Shown here: one piece after another, positions 1 through 8,040 of the stretch
Position numbering within the stretch: position 1 is the stretch's first letter
Layout: each line of letters opens with the position of its first letter
Origin: Marivivens sp. LCG002
GTDB taxonomy: Bacteria; Pseudomonadota; Alphaproteobacteria; Rhodobacterales; Rhodobacteraceae
Direction of reading: 5' to 3'
DNA: 64,000 nucleotides
Assembly (NCBI RefSeq): GCF_030264275.1
Contig: NZ_CP127165.1
Span: 422,001 to 486,000 of the forward strand
Notes under the pieces: model-generated
The model's database searches: none
What the model was told of the DNA's origin: nothing
The model's input: the letters and a program-made list of their open reading frames with translations, nothing else
Program-made: the position numbers and the translations under genes

Positions 1-423
1 AACTCGATCCTTTTGGCGACCGAGGGCACGATCACCGTCGACAAGCTGACCAACGAGCGCAGTGGCCGCGGGCTTGCCGCCCAGTTCGTCGCACTGGATG
101 ATCTTGGTAATGCCAAGACCGTTCCACAGGGACTGCGTGCCGAAGAAATGTCCAAGGCCAAAGTTCTCGACCGCGCGCAGGCGATGATCGACCACTTTGC
201 CGAAGGGCGCGCCAAAGTCGGTGCCTTGGGTGCGACCATAGATGCACACAAAGAAGCCCTGAGCGCGCGGGATATCCAGATTCAACAGGCCGTCTCTGGG
301 CTTGAAGATCTTGATCTGGCGGCGGCGGTGACAAAGCTCCAACAGCTGATGTTGACGCAGCAAGCCTCGCAGCAAACTTATGTCCAGATCACGCGAACTT
401 CATTGTTCGATTATCTGCGCTGA
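1..423 (+). CDS. flgL: FlgL-like hook-filament junction protein (3' part)
   Basis: Only the C-terminal ~140 residues are in the window; the frame is open from base 1, so the TTG at 13 is not a real start. The flagellin-family C-terminus (helical, ending QITRTSLFDYLR) is typical of hook-associated protein 3, which joins the hook/FlgK to the filament outside the cell. It ends three bases before the sltF frame and is probably the last of a flg operon lying upstream (flgK next). Assignment rests on the C-terminal helix and on context; a flagellin paralogue is less likely because fliC lies separately at 6379. Confidence 0.75.
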   Translation, partial: NSILLATEGTITVDKLTNERSGRGLAAQFVALDDLGNAKTVPQGLRAEEMSKAKVLDRAQAMIDHFAEGRAKVGALGATIDAHKEALSARDIQIQQAVSGLEDLDLAAAVTKLQQLMLTQQASQQTYVQITRTSLFDYLR

Positions 424-452
424 GGTTGGCAAGCCGTTTGCAGTTGAACGGC

Positions 453-1241
453 ATGAAACGCTTATTGTCCATCGCCGTCGGCTTGATGCTCTCAGGGTCC
501 TCCACTTTTGCCGAGACCTGCGAGAGCCTTGCGCACCGTATCGGAGCCTCCAAAGGGCTCCCTGATGGTGTGCTTGCTGCAATCGCGCGCAAAGAGTCTG
601 GGTATTCTCCGCGTGGAGACATCGCGCAGGCTTGGCCGTGGACGATCAACGAAGCGGGGCGGAGCAGCTACTTCGAGAGCCGCCCAGAGGCCGAGGCCTA
701 TCTTGAACGGGCTTTGGCGCGTGGCGATACCAATATCGATATCGGCTGTATGCAGATAAACTATCGCTGGCATAGGGAGGCCTTTGCCTCTCCGTCGCAG
801 ATGTTCGAACCTTCGGCAAACATCACCTACGCCGCCGACTTTTTGACGGCTCTTTATGCAAGACTGGGCTCTTGGGAGCAGGCCATCGCACACTATCACT
901 CGTCTTCACCCGATCTTGGGCCACAATATGCGGCGTCTGTGCAATCCTTGGTTGCCGATATGGGGGGTGAAGCCCAAGGGGTGGATCAATTTGCCAGCCT
1001 CGATGCAAGTGCTGAACAGATGCGTGGTTTTCTCATGCGTAGGACCGTCGCTCCCCTTGTAATCAAGGAAAATGTCGAGCGGGCGCTCCTTTCGAATGTG
1101 CGCCGTCCACGCGGTCGACCTGTGATTTTCGATTCGATGGAATCCGTTTCTCGGCCGCAAACCGTCTCGTTCTCATTCAATTCAGAGTGGAAAGAGGCCG
1201 AGATCCAAAAATTCCGTCAATTTTTTGATTCTCATCGCTAA
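453..1241 (+). CDS. sltF: flagellar lytic transglycosylase SltF
   Basis: Predicted exported SLT-family peptidoglycan lytic transglycosylase. Residues 1-20 form a signal peptide (basic MKR, hydrophobic core, cleavage after STFA). The catalytic Glu lies in AIARKESGYSP, followed by the family GCMQINY motif and NITYAADFL. The C-terminal ~100 residues lie outside the SLT fold. In R. sphaeroides the flagellum-specific muramidase SltF, which opens the wall for the rod and works with FlgJ, is encoded close to flgL; position and layout match. The ATG at 453 is chosen because the signal peptide begins there; an in-frame TTG at 426 would add nine residues. No strong RBS precedes 453, so translation may be coupled to flgL. 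Confidence 0.8.
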   Translation: MKRLLSIAVGLMLSGSSTFAETCESLAHRIGASKGLPDGVLAAIARKESGYSPRGDIAQAWPWTINEAGRSSYFESRPEAEAYLERALARGDTNIDIGCMQINYRWHREAFASPSQMFEPSANITYAADFLTALYARLGSWEQAIAHYHSSSPDLGPQYAASVQSLVADMGGEAQGVDQFASLDASAEQMRGFLMRRTVAPLVIKENVERALLSNVRRPRGRPVIFDSMESVSRPQTVSFSFNSEWKEAEIQKFRQFFDSHR

Positions 1242-1509
1242 AAATGTGACATCTCTTTCGGCTCATTTTCTTATCCTTTAGGATATTTTGTGTGCCGCTC
1301 TCTATGTGATAGGCCCGATTTTCGCCCGATATCGATCTGAGATTTGGCTGAATCCACGTCAAACTTGCACGAATGAGATCAATAAATTGTTGCACCATCC
1401 ATTCGGATATCTTTGTTCACCTTTTTGAATAGGTTTCCCGCTGGTCGATGGTTCACTTTAACGAGAGGAAGGAAAAAGTCAGACAGATTTATTTATTTAG
1501 GGTGAAGAA
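1242..1509. other. AT-rich intergenic region upstream of fleQ
   Basis: 268 bases, clearly richer in A/T than the flanking genes, with no ORF and no convincing terminator after sltF. It must hold the fleQ promoter. No TGGCAY-N5-TTGC element is present, consistent with a master regulator that is not itself sigma-54 dependent. TGACATCTCTTTCG at 1247-1260 recurs with one mismatch upstream of fleT (24641-24654). Two GTTCACYTT copies lie near 1415 and 1450. Confidence 0.6.
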
Positions 1510-2574
1510 ATGTTAGATCAAAATTTAGCATCTCGAGAGCATTGCACCTCAAGCCCGATAACGAAATCGCAGGCCCTTCGGGCGTTGGTCGGCGCCACCA
1601 ATTCAATTCAGAACGTGCGTGAACACATTTCGATGGTTGCCCCTTCCGATGCGCCCGTTTTGGTGCAGGGAGAGACAGGAACGGGAAAAGAGCTCGCTGC
1701 CAAGGCTATTCACTGCGCCTCCAACCGCTCGGGCGAATTTGTCGCCGTGAACTGCGCCGCTATTCCCGCCGAACTTCTCGAGAGCGAACTTTTCGGACAC
1801 GAAAAGGGCTCTTTCACCGGTGCCACCGAACGCAAGATCGGCCGAATTGAACAGGCCGACGGCGGCACGCTCTTTCTTGACGAGATAGGGGATATGCCGC
1901 TCGACCTTCAGGTCAAGCTCCTGCGGGTTCTCGAAACGAAGATGCTCCGCCGCGTGGGCGGGAGCGAAGAGCGCGCGATCGACTTCCGCCTCGTTTCTGC
2001 GACCCACCGCAATCTGACGCCCGGCGCACAGGATGTGCCCTTCCGTGACGACCTTTTCTTTCGCATTGCGGTCTTCCAGATTAACATCCCAGCGCTTCGG
2101 GAACGCACCTCGGACATCCCGCTGATCCTTGAGCGTATGCTCGAAGAAATGGACCTTCCTACACCGCCGCATTTCGATCCGAGCGCCATCCGCGCCTTGG
2201 CAGCCCATCCTTGGGTCGGCAACGTCCGCGAGCTGCGCAACGTGCTTGTGCGTGCGACCGTGCTCTTTAATGGCCGTATGATTACGGGCGAAATCGTACG
2301 TGCATCTTTGCTCAACGGAACGCTGTCCGCACCGAGCACCGATAGCGCGGCGGTTATGCCCGAAAGCGTCGGGATGCCGCGTCCTGAAAGCTTTGTGCTG
2401 GACGAGGATAAGGCGGCGATCGATATGCGTGTCTATCTGCGTGACATCGAAATCGCACTCATCCAATCCGCGCTCGAGCACACGGATGGCTGTGTGTCAC
2501 AGGCGGCGAACCGCCTGCGTCTGCGCCGCACGACGCTTATCGAAAAGATGAAGAAATACGGCCTGAGCCGCTAA
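1510..2574 (+). CDS. fleQ: sigma-54-dependent flagellar master activator FleQ
   Basis: AAA+ bacterial enhancer-binding protein. There is almost no N-terminal regulatory domain (about 25 residues). Walker A GETGTGKE is at 54-61, the sigma-54 contact loop at 100-105 reads GSFTGA (usual GAFTGA), Walker B is LFLDEIGD, and the arginine-finger region follows. A Fis-type HTH occupies the last ~35 residues ([20 protein letters not shown]). This is the only one of the two activators in the locus with a DNA-binding domain, so it is the likely FleQ, acting with RpoN (8041) and the HTH-less FleT (23325). RBS GGTGAAG precedes the ATG. FlbD-type regulators are the alternative family, but there is no receiver domain and the gene set is Fla1-like. 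Confidence 0.82.
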   Translation: MLDQNLASREHCTSSPITKSQALRALVGATNSIQNVREHISMVAPSDAPVLVQGETGTGKELAAKAIHCASNRSGEFVAVNCAAIPAELLESELFGHEKGSFTGATERKIGRIEQADGGTLFLDEIGDMPLDLQVKLLRVLETKMLRRVGGSEERAIDFRLVSATHRNLTPGAQDVPFRDDLFFRIAVFQINIPALRERTSDIPLILERMLEEMDLPTPPHFDPSAIRALAAHPWVGNVRELRNVLVRATVLFNGRMITGEIVRASLLNGTLSAPSTDSAAVMPESVGMPRPESFVLDEDKAAIDMRVYLRDIEIALIQSALEHTDGCVSQAANRLRLRRTTLIEKMKKYGLSR

Positions 2575-2592
2575 GGCTTTGTGGAACAAGGA

Positions 2593-4221
2593 TCAGTCCT
2601 TGTTCCAGCTATCCACCATATTCGTCAGGTATTCGCCCGTGCTCTTGAGCTCGGTAATAAGCCGTTCCATGACCGAGAACTTCTTGAGATAGCGTTCCTC
2701 AAGCACCGTGCTTTTCGCTTCGAGTTCCTTGAGAAGATCAGACTGCTCTGCCGAGATATCCTGAAAATAGCGCTCGCGGTTGTCGATCGTTCCTGAAAAG
2801 CGCGTTGTCTCTTTCACAAAACCGTCGAGCTTGGACATCAGGCTTCGGCCAAAGCTGACGGTGCCGCTTGTGAGCGTGCTCGGGGCTGCAAGCGTGAGGC
2901 CGGCAAGATCGCCGCTCAGGGCAATATACTGGTGCGAGCCGTCTTCTTTGATCGTCATCATCAAAGGCGTGTCATCCAGCGTTGCAATCCCCGTTGCTGT
3001 ATCAAGTCGGAAGGCATAGTCGCCCGACTTTGCTGATGGCCCCGCCAAACCGCCAACTTTGAGCTCGGCCTTGTTCGTGCTGTAACTGTTCGAGAAGATC
3101 GCTTCGAATTTTCGCGGGTTTTCGTTGAAGGCGCGGTCAAAGAGCGTGTCGTTGAGCGTCACCCTGCCATTCCGCTGTGTCGCAACCCCGAGGTCGGAAA
3201 GGAACACAGAGGATGACCCGTGTCCTTCGAGCGGTTCGGAAATAAGTTTGGCGAGATCCGCGCGCAGTTTCTGGATAACGCGGTCTCCTGCGAGATCGCC
3301 TGCGTCTGAATCCTCGGTGGCATAGAGCGTGAGTTTATCGAGCACGTCGAAGGTATCGTTGATGTCCGCCACAAGCTGGTCGAGCATCGCTTTGGCAAGC
3401 TCTTGATCCCGCTCGATCGTGATTGCGCCGCCCTCCGACGTTCCCGTGAGCGTGAGGGTCACGCCTTCGATCACATCGTCGACAGTGTTCGAACCGCGAA
3501 AGACCGTAATCCCGTCCACGGTGATCATTGCGTCCGCTGCGGCTTGGACTTCGTGGGTGCTGTTGGTCAGGGTGGTGTCAAAAGCGGCAAGACCTGGAAC
3601 CGTGCCTTCTGTGGCGGTAATGCGCAGCGCCTTGCCCGCGCCAAGCTCGGAGACGATGCCAAGGGTATAAGTGCCGTCGCCGCGATCCAGAACGCGAGCG
3701 TTAACGCCTTCGATATCATTAAGGGCGGTGGCAAGCTCTTCAAGCGTGGTGCCTTCTCCGATGGTCAAAGCCGCGCTCGCGAGGTCGGGGTTCTGGGCAA
3801 AACCCGTTTCATCGAACCAAACGCCGAAGTCGATCGCCAGACTTCCGCTTCCCACGGTATCTTGCGGGCTTGCAAACCCTGTGAATTCGAGTACCTGTCG
3901 CCGCGCGATCTGGCCGACGGAAAACTCGGTCACTCCTTCTGACACCGCGCTAATATCGTCGATGGCGACCGAAACGTTGCCCGCCGAAGAGCGTGCCGAA
4001 AGAACCGAAGTCCCCGAAAGCGCGGTCACCGAATTACCAAGCCGTTCGAATTGGGCGCGCACAGTGGCCATGGCCGAGACGCTGACCTCGGCCTTGTCTA
4101 TCTTCTTTTGCGCGTTCTCCATTTTGGGCATGAATTCCGCGGCCACAAGGTTCGTCGCTAGCGACGTCAGGCTCAGGCCCGAGCCGTTCTTGTTCAGTGT
4201 TGAGAGATAGTCGACAGCCAT
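2593..4221 (-). CDS. fliD: flagellar filament cap protein FliD (HAP2)
   Basis: 542 residues, normal for FliD. The cap assists flagellin polymerisation at the distal end. The N-terminus (DYLSTLNKNGSGLSL, then an amphipathic helix) fits FliD_N, and the C-terminal coiled coil ending in MVDSWNKD fits FliD_C. AGGAG lies six bases before the ATG. It follows motB by nine bases and forms a motA-motB-fliD operon, probably read from the sigma-54 element at 6211-6225. FliD is absent from many classical alphaproteobacterial flagella, so its presence supports a Fla1-type (gamma-like) system. It is convergent with fleQ, with only 18 bases between the genes. Confidence 0.92.
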   Translation of the reverse strand: MAVDYLSTLNKNGSGLSLTSLATNLVAAEFMPKMENAQKKIDKAEVSVSAMATVRAQFERLGNSVTALSGTSVLSARSSAGNVSVAIDDISAVSEGVTEFSVGQIARRQVLEFTGFASPQDTVGSGSLAIDFGVWFDETGFAQNPDLASAALTIGEGTTLEELATALNDIEGVNARVLDRGDGTYTLGIVSELGAGKALRITATEGTVPGLAAFDTTLTNSTHEVQAAADAMITVDGITVFRGSNTVDDVIEGVTLTLTGTSEGGAITIERDQELAKAMLDQLVADINDTFDVLDKLTLYATEDSDAGDLAGDRVIQKLRADLAKLISEPLEGHGSSSVFLSDLGVATQRNGRVTLNDTLFDRAFNENPRKFEAIFSNSYSTNKAELKVGGLAGPSAKSGDYAFRLDTATGIATLDDTPLMMTIKEDGSHQYIALSGDLAGLTLAAPSTLTSGTVSFGRSLMSKLDGFVKETTRFSGTIDNRERYFQDISAEQSDLLKELEAKSTVLEERYLKKFSVMERLITELKSTGEYLTNMVDSWNKD

Positions 4222-4230
4222 TTACGTCTC

Positions 4231-5409
4231 CTACTGATCCGCGAAATTGATTTCGATTTCGATACGGCGGTTTTGTTCGCGACCTTCGTCGGTCGAATTG
4301 TCGGCGATCGGCATGCTTTCGCCCTTCGAAACGGCCGTCATGCGGTCTTGGGTGATCAGGCCGCTATCGGCCAGCGCACGCACCACAGAGGAGGCGCGCC
4401 CTGCGGCAAGGCCCCAGTTGTCGGTGAACATCCCGCCCGAAAGCGGCACATTGTCGGTGTGACCCGTGACCGTGATTTCGCTGTTACCACCCGCAGCGGC
4501 CATCGCGAGGCGATCCATGATTTCTCGGGCCTCGAAGGTGAGATCGGCGGAACCCGATGCAAAAGCGCCCCCTGCGCCGACGGTCACAAAGACCTTGTCC
4601 TCTTCCATCTCGACATTCACGAGACCCTGGTCGATTTGCTCTTGGAGCGCGACCTGAAGCTTGGCTTGCGCAATGGCGGCGCGGCGTTCGGCATTCGCGC
4701 CCGATCCCGTACCTTCTCCTTCGGCGCCCCCCGTTGCACCCGAGTTCGGGTCGGTGGCTTCCGCCAAAGCATTCAATTGGTCGGCCAAACCGCCAAGTGT
4801 GATCTGGTCCTTGTTTTCGACTTCGGCTTCAGCGACCGCTTCACCTGCTTCGGCCAATGCCTTTGAGAGAGCCTCGGCAGGATCATCGGCGGGCATCTGC
4901 GGGAATTTGATCACCACGGACTCGCCGTCCTTTTCGACCGTCAGCTGCGAGTTCTCGAGCGCTTTTTGAAGCGCCTCGGCAAGCTGCTGTTGCTCCATTT
5001 CCGCATCGGACTTGCGCCCGTCGTCGAGGCTGTCCTCTTTCGGCTCGTCAGTGTCGATCTCGCGGCGCTCGGTGTCGGTTGTATCTTGGGTCTGCTCTTC
5101 GGTTACGGAGCGTTCGGGCGAAGGGCTGAAGGTCATGTCGATGACGGTTGTGCCCTTGGGCATTTCGACCACAGGCACCAAGCGTTGGACGCCGAAGGCT
5201 TCTTTCAAAGACCCCGCGATCATTTTGAACTTGGGTTGGTTGAACTCGGCAAAAGACAGAATAAGCACGAAAAACGCCATGAGAAGCGTTGCCATATCCG
5301 CGAAAGTCGCCATCCAAGCAGGCGCACCCACAGGGGGGCACTTCGGGCATTCCCCGTCGTCTTCTTCTTCGACGGGTGGGGGCGGGGGTGCTGCTTTTGC
5401 TTTTGCCAT
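4231..5409 (-). CDS. motB: flagellar stator protein MotB, PomB-like
   Basis: Peptidoglycan-anchored stator subunit. A Pro-rich start and CPKC pair are followed by one membrane helix, PAWMATFADMATLLMAFF, in which D38 is the conserved ion-carrying Asp. The plug/linker then starts FAEFNQPKFKMIAGSLKEAFGV, which follows Vibrio PomB rather than E. coli MotB. Residues ~100-280 are a long acidic Glu/Gln-rich linker, and residues ~300-390 are the OmpA-like peptidoglycan-binding domain (TGHTDNVPLSGG, NRRIEIEI). At 392 residues it is longer than most MotB (~310) because of the linker. It starts four bases after motA. Ion specificity (H+ or Na+) cannot be read from sequence. Confidence 0.93.
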   Translation of the reverse strand: MAKAKAAPPPPPVEEEDDGECPKCPPVGAPAWMATFADMATLLMAFFVLILSFAEFNQPKFKMIAGSLKEAFGVQRLVPVVEMPKGTTVIDMTFSPSPERSVTEEQTQDTTDTERREIDTDEPKEDSLDDGRKSDAEMEQQQLAEALQKALENSQLTVEKDGESVVIKFPQMPADDPAEALSKALAEAGEAVAEAEVENKDQITLGGLADQLNALAEATDPNSGATGGAEGEGTGSGANAERRAAIAQAKLQVALQEQIDQGLVNVEMEEDKVFVTVGAGGAFASGSADLTFEAREIMDRLAMAAAGGNSEITVTGHTDNVPLSGGMFTDNWGLAAGRASSVVRALADSGLITQDRMTAVSKGESMPIADNSTDEGREQNRRIEIEINFADQ

Positions 5410-5413
5410 CGTC

Positions 5414-6175
5414 TTAGGCCGCCATCAACTTGGCCTGCTCTTTGGGAGGCAGGGCAGTGACCAATTGGTCCTGAATATTGCGGCCGCTTTCGCCGCGCGC
5501 GATCGAACGCAAACCTTCGATGACCAATTCGCGATAGAGGATTTCGTCCGCAGAATAGCCCTCCAGCTTGGTCAACATCGGGCCGAAAAGAACGTTCGCG
5601 AGAAACGCGCCATAAAGAGTTGTCAAAAGCGCCACAGCCATGGCAGGGCCGATTGCTTTGGGGTCGGCCATGTTCCCGAGCATCAGCACGAGACCGATAA
5701 GCGTCCCGATCATGCCCATCGCGGGCCCGATATCGATCCAGGCCTTAACACAGCCTTGGGCACTTTCGTGCCGCGTCTTCATGGATTTGATCTCTTGCTT
5801 GAGCTGTTTGACAAGCTTGGCTTCATCCGCGCCATCGACAAGCATCTGGAGTCCTTTCTCAAAGAACTTGTCTGGGACCTGCTGGCCTTCGAGTGCCATC
5901 ATGCCGTCCTTGCGGGCAAGGTTGGAAAGCTCGACCATCTTTTCGATGAGCTCGTCTGTTTTGAATGTGCTGGGCTTGAACGCCTTGGCCATTGCACCAA
6001 AGCTGCTCAGGAAAGTGCCCATCGGCGCCGTATACATGACGGCAAAGAACGTGCCGCCAAAAACAATAAGGATCGAGGGCACGTCGATGAAAGGGCCAAT
6101 GCCGCCACCGACCACCATCGACCCGACAATCATGCCGATTGCACCGATCAAACCAACGAGTGACGCGATGTCCAT
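5414..6175 (-). CDS. motA: flagellar stator protein MotA, PomA-like
   Basis: 253 residues, the same length as Vibrio PomA and shorter than E. coli MotA (295). There are four membrane helices: MDIASLVGLIGAIGMI, the second around DVPSILIVFGGTFF, and two C-terminal helices including GPAMGMIGTLIGLVLML and MAVALLTTLYGAFLANV. The cytoplasmic loop of about 100 residues carries the charged positions that face FliG. It is the first gene of motA-motB-fliD. A near-perfect sigma-54 element lies 36 bases upstream and diverges from the fliC promoter. It forms the 5:2 ion-channel stator with MotB. Confidence 0.94.
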   Translation of the reverse strand: MDIASLVGLIGAIGMIVGSMVVGGGIGPFIDVPSILIVFGGTFFAVMYTAPMGTFLSSFGAMAKAFKPSTFKTDELIEKMVELSNLARKDGMMALEGQQVPDKFFEKGLQMLVDGADEAKLVKQLKQEIKSMKTRHESAQGCVKAWIDIGPAMGMIGTLIGLVLMLGNMADPKAIGPAMAVALLTTLYGAFLANVLFGPMLTKLEGYSADEILYRELVIEGLRSIARGESGRNIQDQLVTALPPKEQAKLMAA

Positions 6176-6210
6176 TCTTCAACTCCGTTAACGTCTTGGC
6201 TCTGTTAACG

Positions 6211-6225
6211 GCAAGGCGCGTGCCA
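6211..6225 (-). promoter_or_regulatory. sigma-54 promoter of motAB-fliD
   Basis: On the minus strand this reads TGGCACGCGCCTTGC, a complete -24/-12 element with correct spacing (TGGCAC-N5-TTGC). Transcription would start near 6199, about 24 bases before motA. It is inferred to be driven by RpoN with FleQ/FleT. Confidence 0.85.
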
Positions 6226-6310
6226 ATTTCAGTATTTTTTTCAGCTCATTTTTTCCGCCTATATAAAGAGTCCGGAAAAACGCCTCGGCGAAGAAAATTC
6301 ACATCAAAGC

Positions 6311-6336
6311 TAAACATATTTCTGGTGCGCCGTTGA
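6311..6336 (+). promoter_or_regulatory. sigma-28 (FliA) promoter of fliC
   Basis: CTAA-N15-GCCGTTGA (TAAA at 6311-6314, GCCGTTGA at 6329-6336) resembles the FliA consensus TAAA-N15-GCCGATAA. The start would be near 6343, leaving a ~36-base leader with RBS GGAGG before the ATG at 6379. Flagellin is the classic FliA target. Confidence 0.65.
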
Positions 6337-6378
6337 GGAGGACAAGCGCTGCACGGCGCGACCTTAACGGAGGCTAAT

Positions 6379-7857
6379 ATGACCACGATCAACACGAACA
6401 TTGGTGCTATCAACGCCCAAGCGAACATGTCGCGTGTGAACGATCAGTTCAACACTGCGATGACCCGTCTCTCTACCGGTCTGCGCGTAAACGCGGCCAA
6501 GGACGACGCTGCCGGTATGGCTATCGGCGAAAAGATGACCGCCCAGGTAATGGGTCTCAACCAGGCGATCCGCAACGCTGCAGATGGTAAGAACCTGGTG
6601 GACACCACCGAAGGCGCGCACGTCGAAGTTTCGAACATGCTCCAGCGTCTTCGCGAACTTGCTGTTCAGTCGGCAAACGACACCAACACCGCATCCGACC
6701 GTGGCTCGCTCATGGCAGAAGGCAACCAGCTTATCGCGGAAATCAACCGCGTTGCTGAAACCACGACCTTCAACGGCATGAACATCCTCGACGGTTCGTT
6801 CAAGAACAAGCAGCTCCAGATCGGCGCAGACGCAGGCACTTCGTTCAACATCGACGTGGACAGCGCAAAAGCAACCGACATCGGCGCACACCAGATCAAG
6901 TCCGAAGCGGGCACCACGGCTTTCAATGCTGAAACGCTCACTATCTCGGGTCACTCGGGTTCGGAAAACGTCACGACCACCGCAAACGAGTCCGCAAAAG
7001 CGATTGCTGCACGTATCAACGCAGTCACCGCCGACACCGGTGTCGAAGCTTCGGCAACCACCACTGCGACCCTCAAAGGTCCGAAGCTCGCAGGCGTAAA
7101 CGCTGCTGCAACCGTTTCGTTCGAAATCAACGGTGTTTCGACGAATGACGTTTCGGTTCCTGCTGCCGGTATCGGTGGCCAGAGCCGCATGGCAGGTCTT
7201 CGCGACGCCATCAACGAGATTTCGTCCCAGACCGGTGTGACCGCAAAGATCACCGACGCAGGCGACATCGAACTGACCGATGCAGACGGCGACGACATCG
7301 CGATCGACAACTTCACCTACAAGAACGGTGCGGGCACCGAGACGATGGATGTAACCGTCGGCGCGACCACTCACACCTTTGACGCCGCTGTTGCTGCGTC
7401 GAACACCGTCGACCTCAAGGGTCAGGTTACGATGACCTCGACCGCAACCTTCTCGGTTGCAACTTCGGTAGACGACGTCGCCGGCACCTCGGAATCGATG
7501 CTCAACTCCAACTCGACCAAGCACTTTGCGTCCGAGCTGAAGTCGGTCTCGCGCGTTGACCTCACCACCGCAGAAGGCGCAGCCGATGCAATCAAGGTGA
7601 TCGACGTGGCTCTGTCCAAGATCTCGCAGGCACGTTCCGAGCTCGGTGCTGTGTCCAACCGTCTTGACTCGACCATCTCGAACCTAACCAACATCTCGAC
7701 TTCGGTTCAGGCCGCACGTTCGCAGGTTATGGATGCCGACTTCGCTCAGGAATCCACCAACCTTGCCCGTGGCCAGATCCTCAGCCAGGCGGCAACCGCG
7801 ATGCTTGCTCAGGCCAACTCGTCCAAGCAGGGCGTTCTCCAGCTCCTCCGCGGCTGA
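6379..7857 (+). CDS. fliC: flagellin FliC
   Basis: Filament subunit of 492 residues. The N-terminal D0/D1 (MTTINTNIGAINAQANMSRV, then RLSTGLRVNAAKDDAAGMAI) and C-terminal D1/D0 (DADFAQESTNLARGQIL, ending QGVLQLLRG) are canonical. The central ~230 residues form the variable surface domain, rich in Thr/Ala/Asp. It stands alone between divergent motA and downstream rpoN, with a sigma-28-like promoter, a strong RBS and its own hairpin terminator, as expected for a highly expressed late gene. It is the only flagellin in the window and there is no flaF/flbT beside it. Confidence 0.97.
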   Translation: MTTINTNIGAINAQANMSRVNDQFNTAMTRLSTGLRVNAAKDDAAGMAIGEKMTAQVMGLNQAIRNAADGKNLVDTTEGAHVEVSNMLQRLRELAVQSANDTNTASDRGSLMAEGNQLIAEINRVAETTTFNGMNILDGSFKNKQLQIGADAGTSFNIDVDSAKATDIGAHQIKSEAGTTAFNAETLTISGHSGSENVTTTANESAKAIAARINAVTADTGVEASATTTATLKGPKLAGVNAAATVSFEINGVSTNDVSVPAAGIGGQSRMAGLRDAINEISSQTGVTAKITDAGDIELTDADGDDIAIDNFTYKNGAGTETMDVTVGATTHTFDAAVAASNTVDLKGQVTMTSTATFSVATSVDDVAGTSESMLNSNSTKHFASELKSVSRVDLTTAEGAADAIKVIDVALSKISQARSELGAVSNRLDSTISNLTNISTSVQAARSQVMDADFAQESTNLARGQILSQAATAMLAQANSSKQGVLQLLRG

Positions 7858-7882
7858 CGGGTTCTTGACAGTCTGAAACTAT

Positions 7883-7916
7883 ACCTTCGGCGTTTAGGCG
7901 CCGAAGGTTCTTTGGT
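7883..7916 (+). terminator. intrinsic terminator of fliC
   Basis: Stem ACCTTCGGCG / CGCCGAAGGT around a 6-base loop (7893-7898), followed by TCTTTGG. It lies 25 bases after the fliC stop. Confidence 0.7.
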
Positions 7917-7947
7917 TTCAACAACTTATTTTTTGACGCCATATTTC

Positions 7948-7980
7948 TGACACCGGCTTTCCGTCATTTTAGGGGTGTCA
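7948..7980. promoter_or_regulatory. inverted repeat upstream of rpoN
   Basis: TGACACC (7948-7954) and GGTGTCA (7974-7980) are perfect 7-base inverted arms separated by 19 bases, 60-90 bases before rpoN. ATTTCTGACACC here also occurs exactly upstream of fleT (24636-24647). It may be an operator; no factor is known. Confidence 0.35.
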
Positions 7981-8040
7981 TTTAGTTTTTTTCCAGAATC
8001 GTGCCGAACCCGTCATCTTGATAGGCAGGAGGCATGAACA

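Noticed and set aside
427-441. TGGCAAGCCGTTTGC, a sigma-54-like element before sltF
   Set aside because: The start would fall on the sltF ATG, -24 is imperfect, and the site lies in the flgL-sltF junction of an operon. Probably chance.
5012-6163. 383-codon + strand frame opposite motA/motB
   Set aside because: Antisense to two clear stator genes, no recognisable family.
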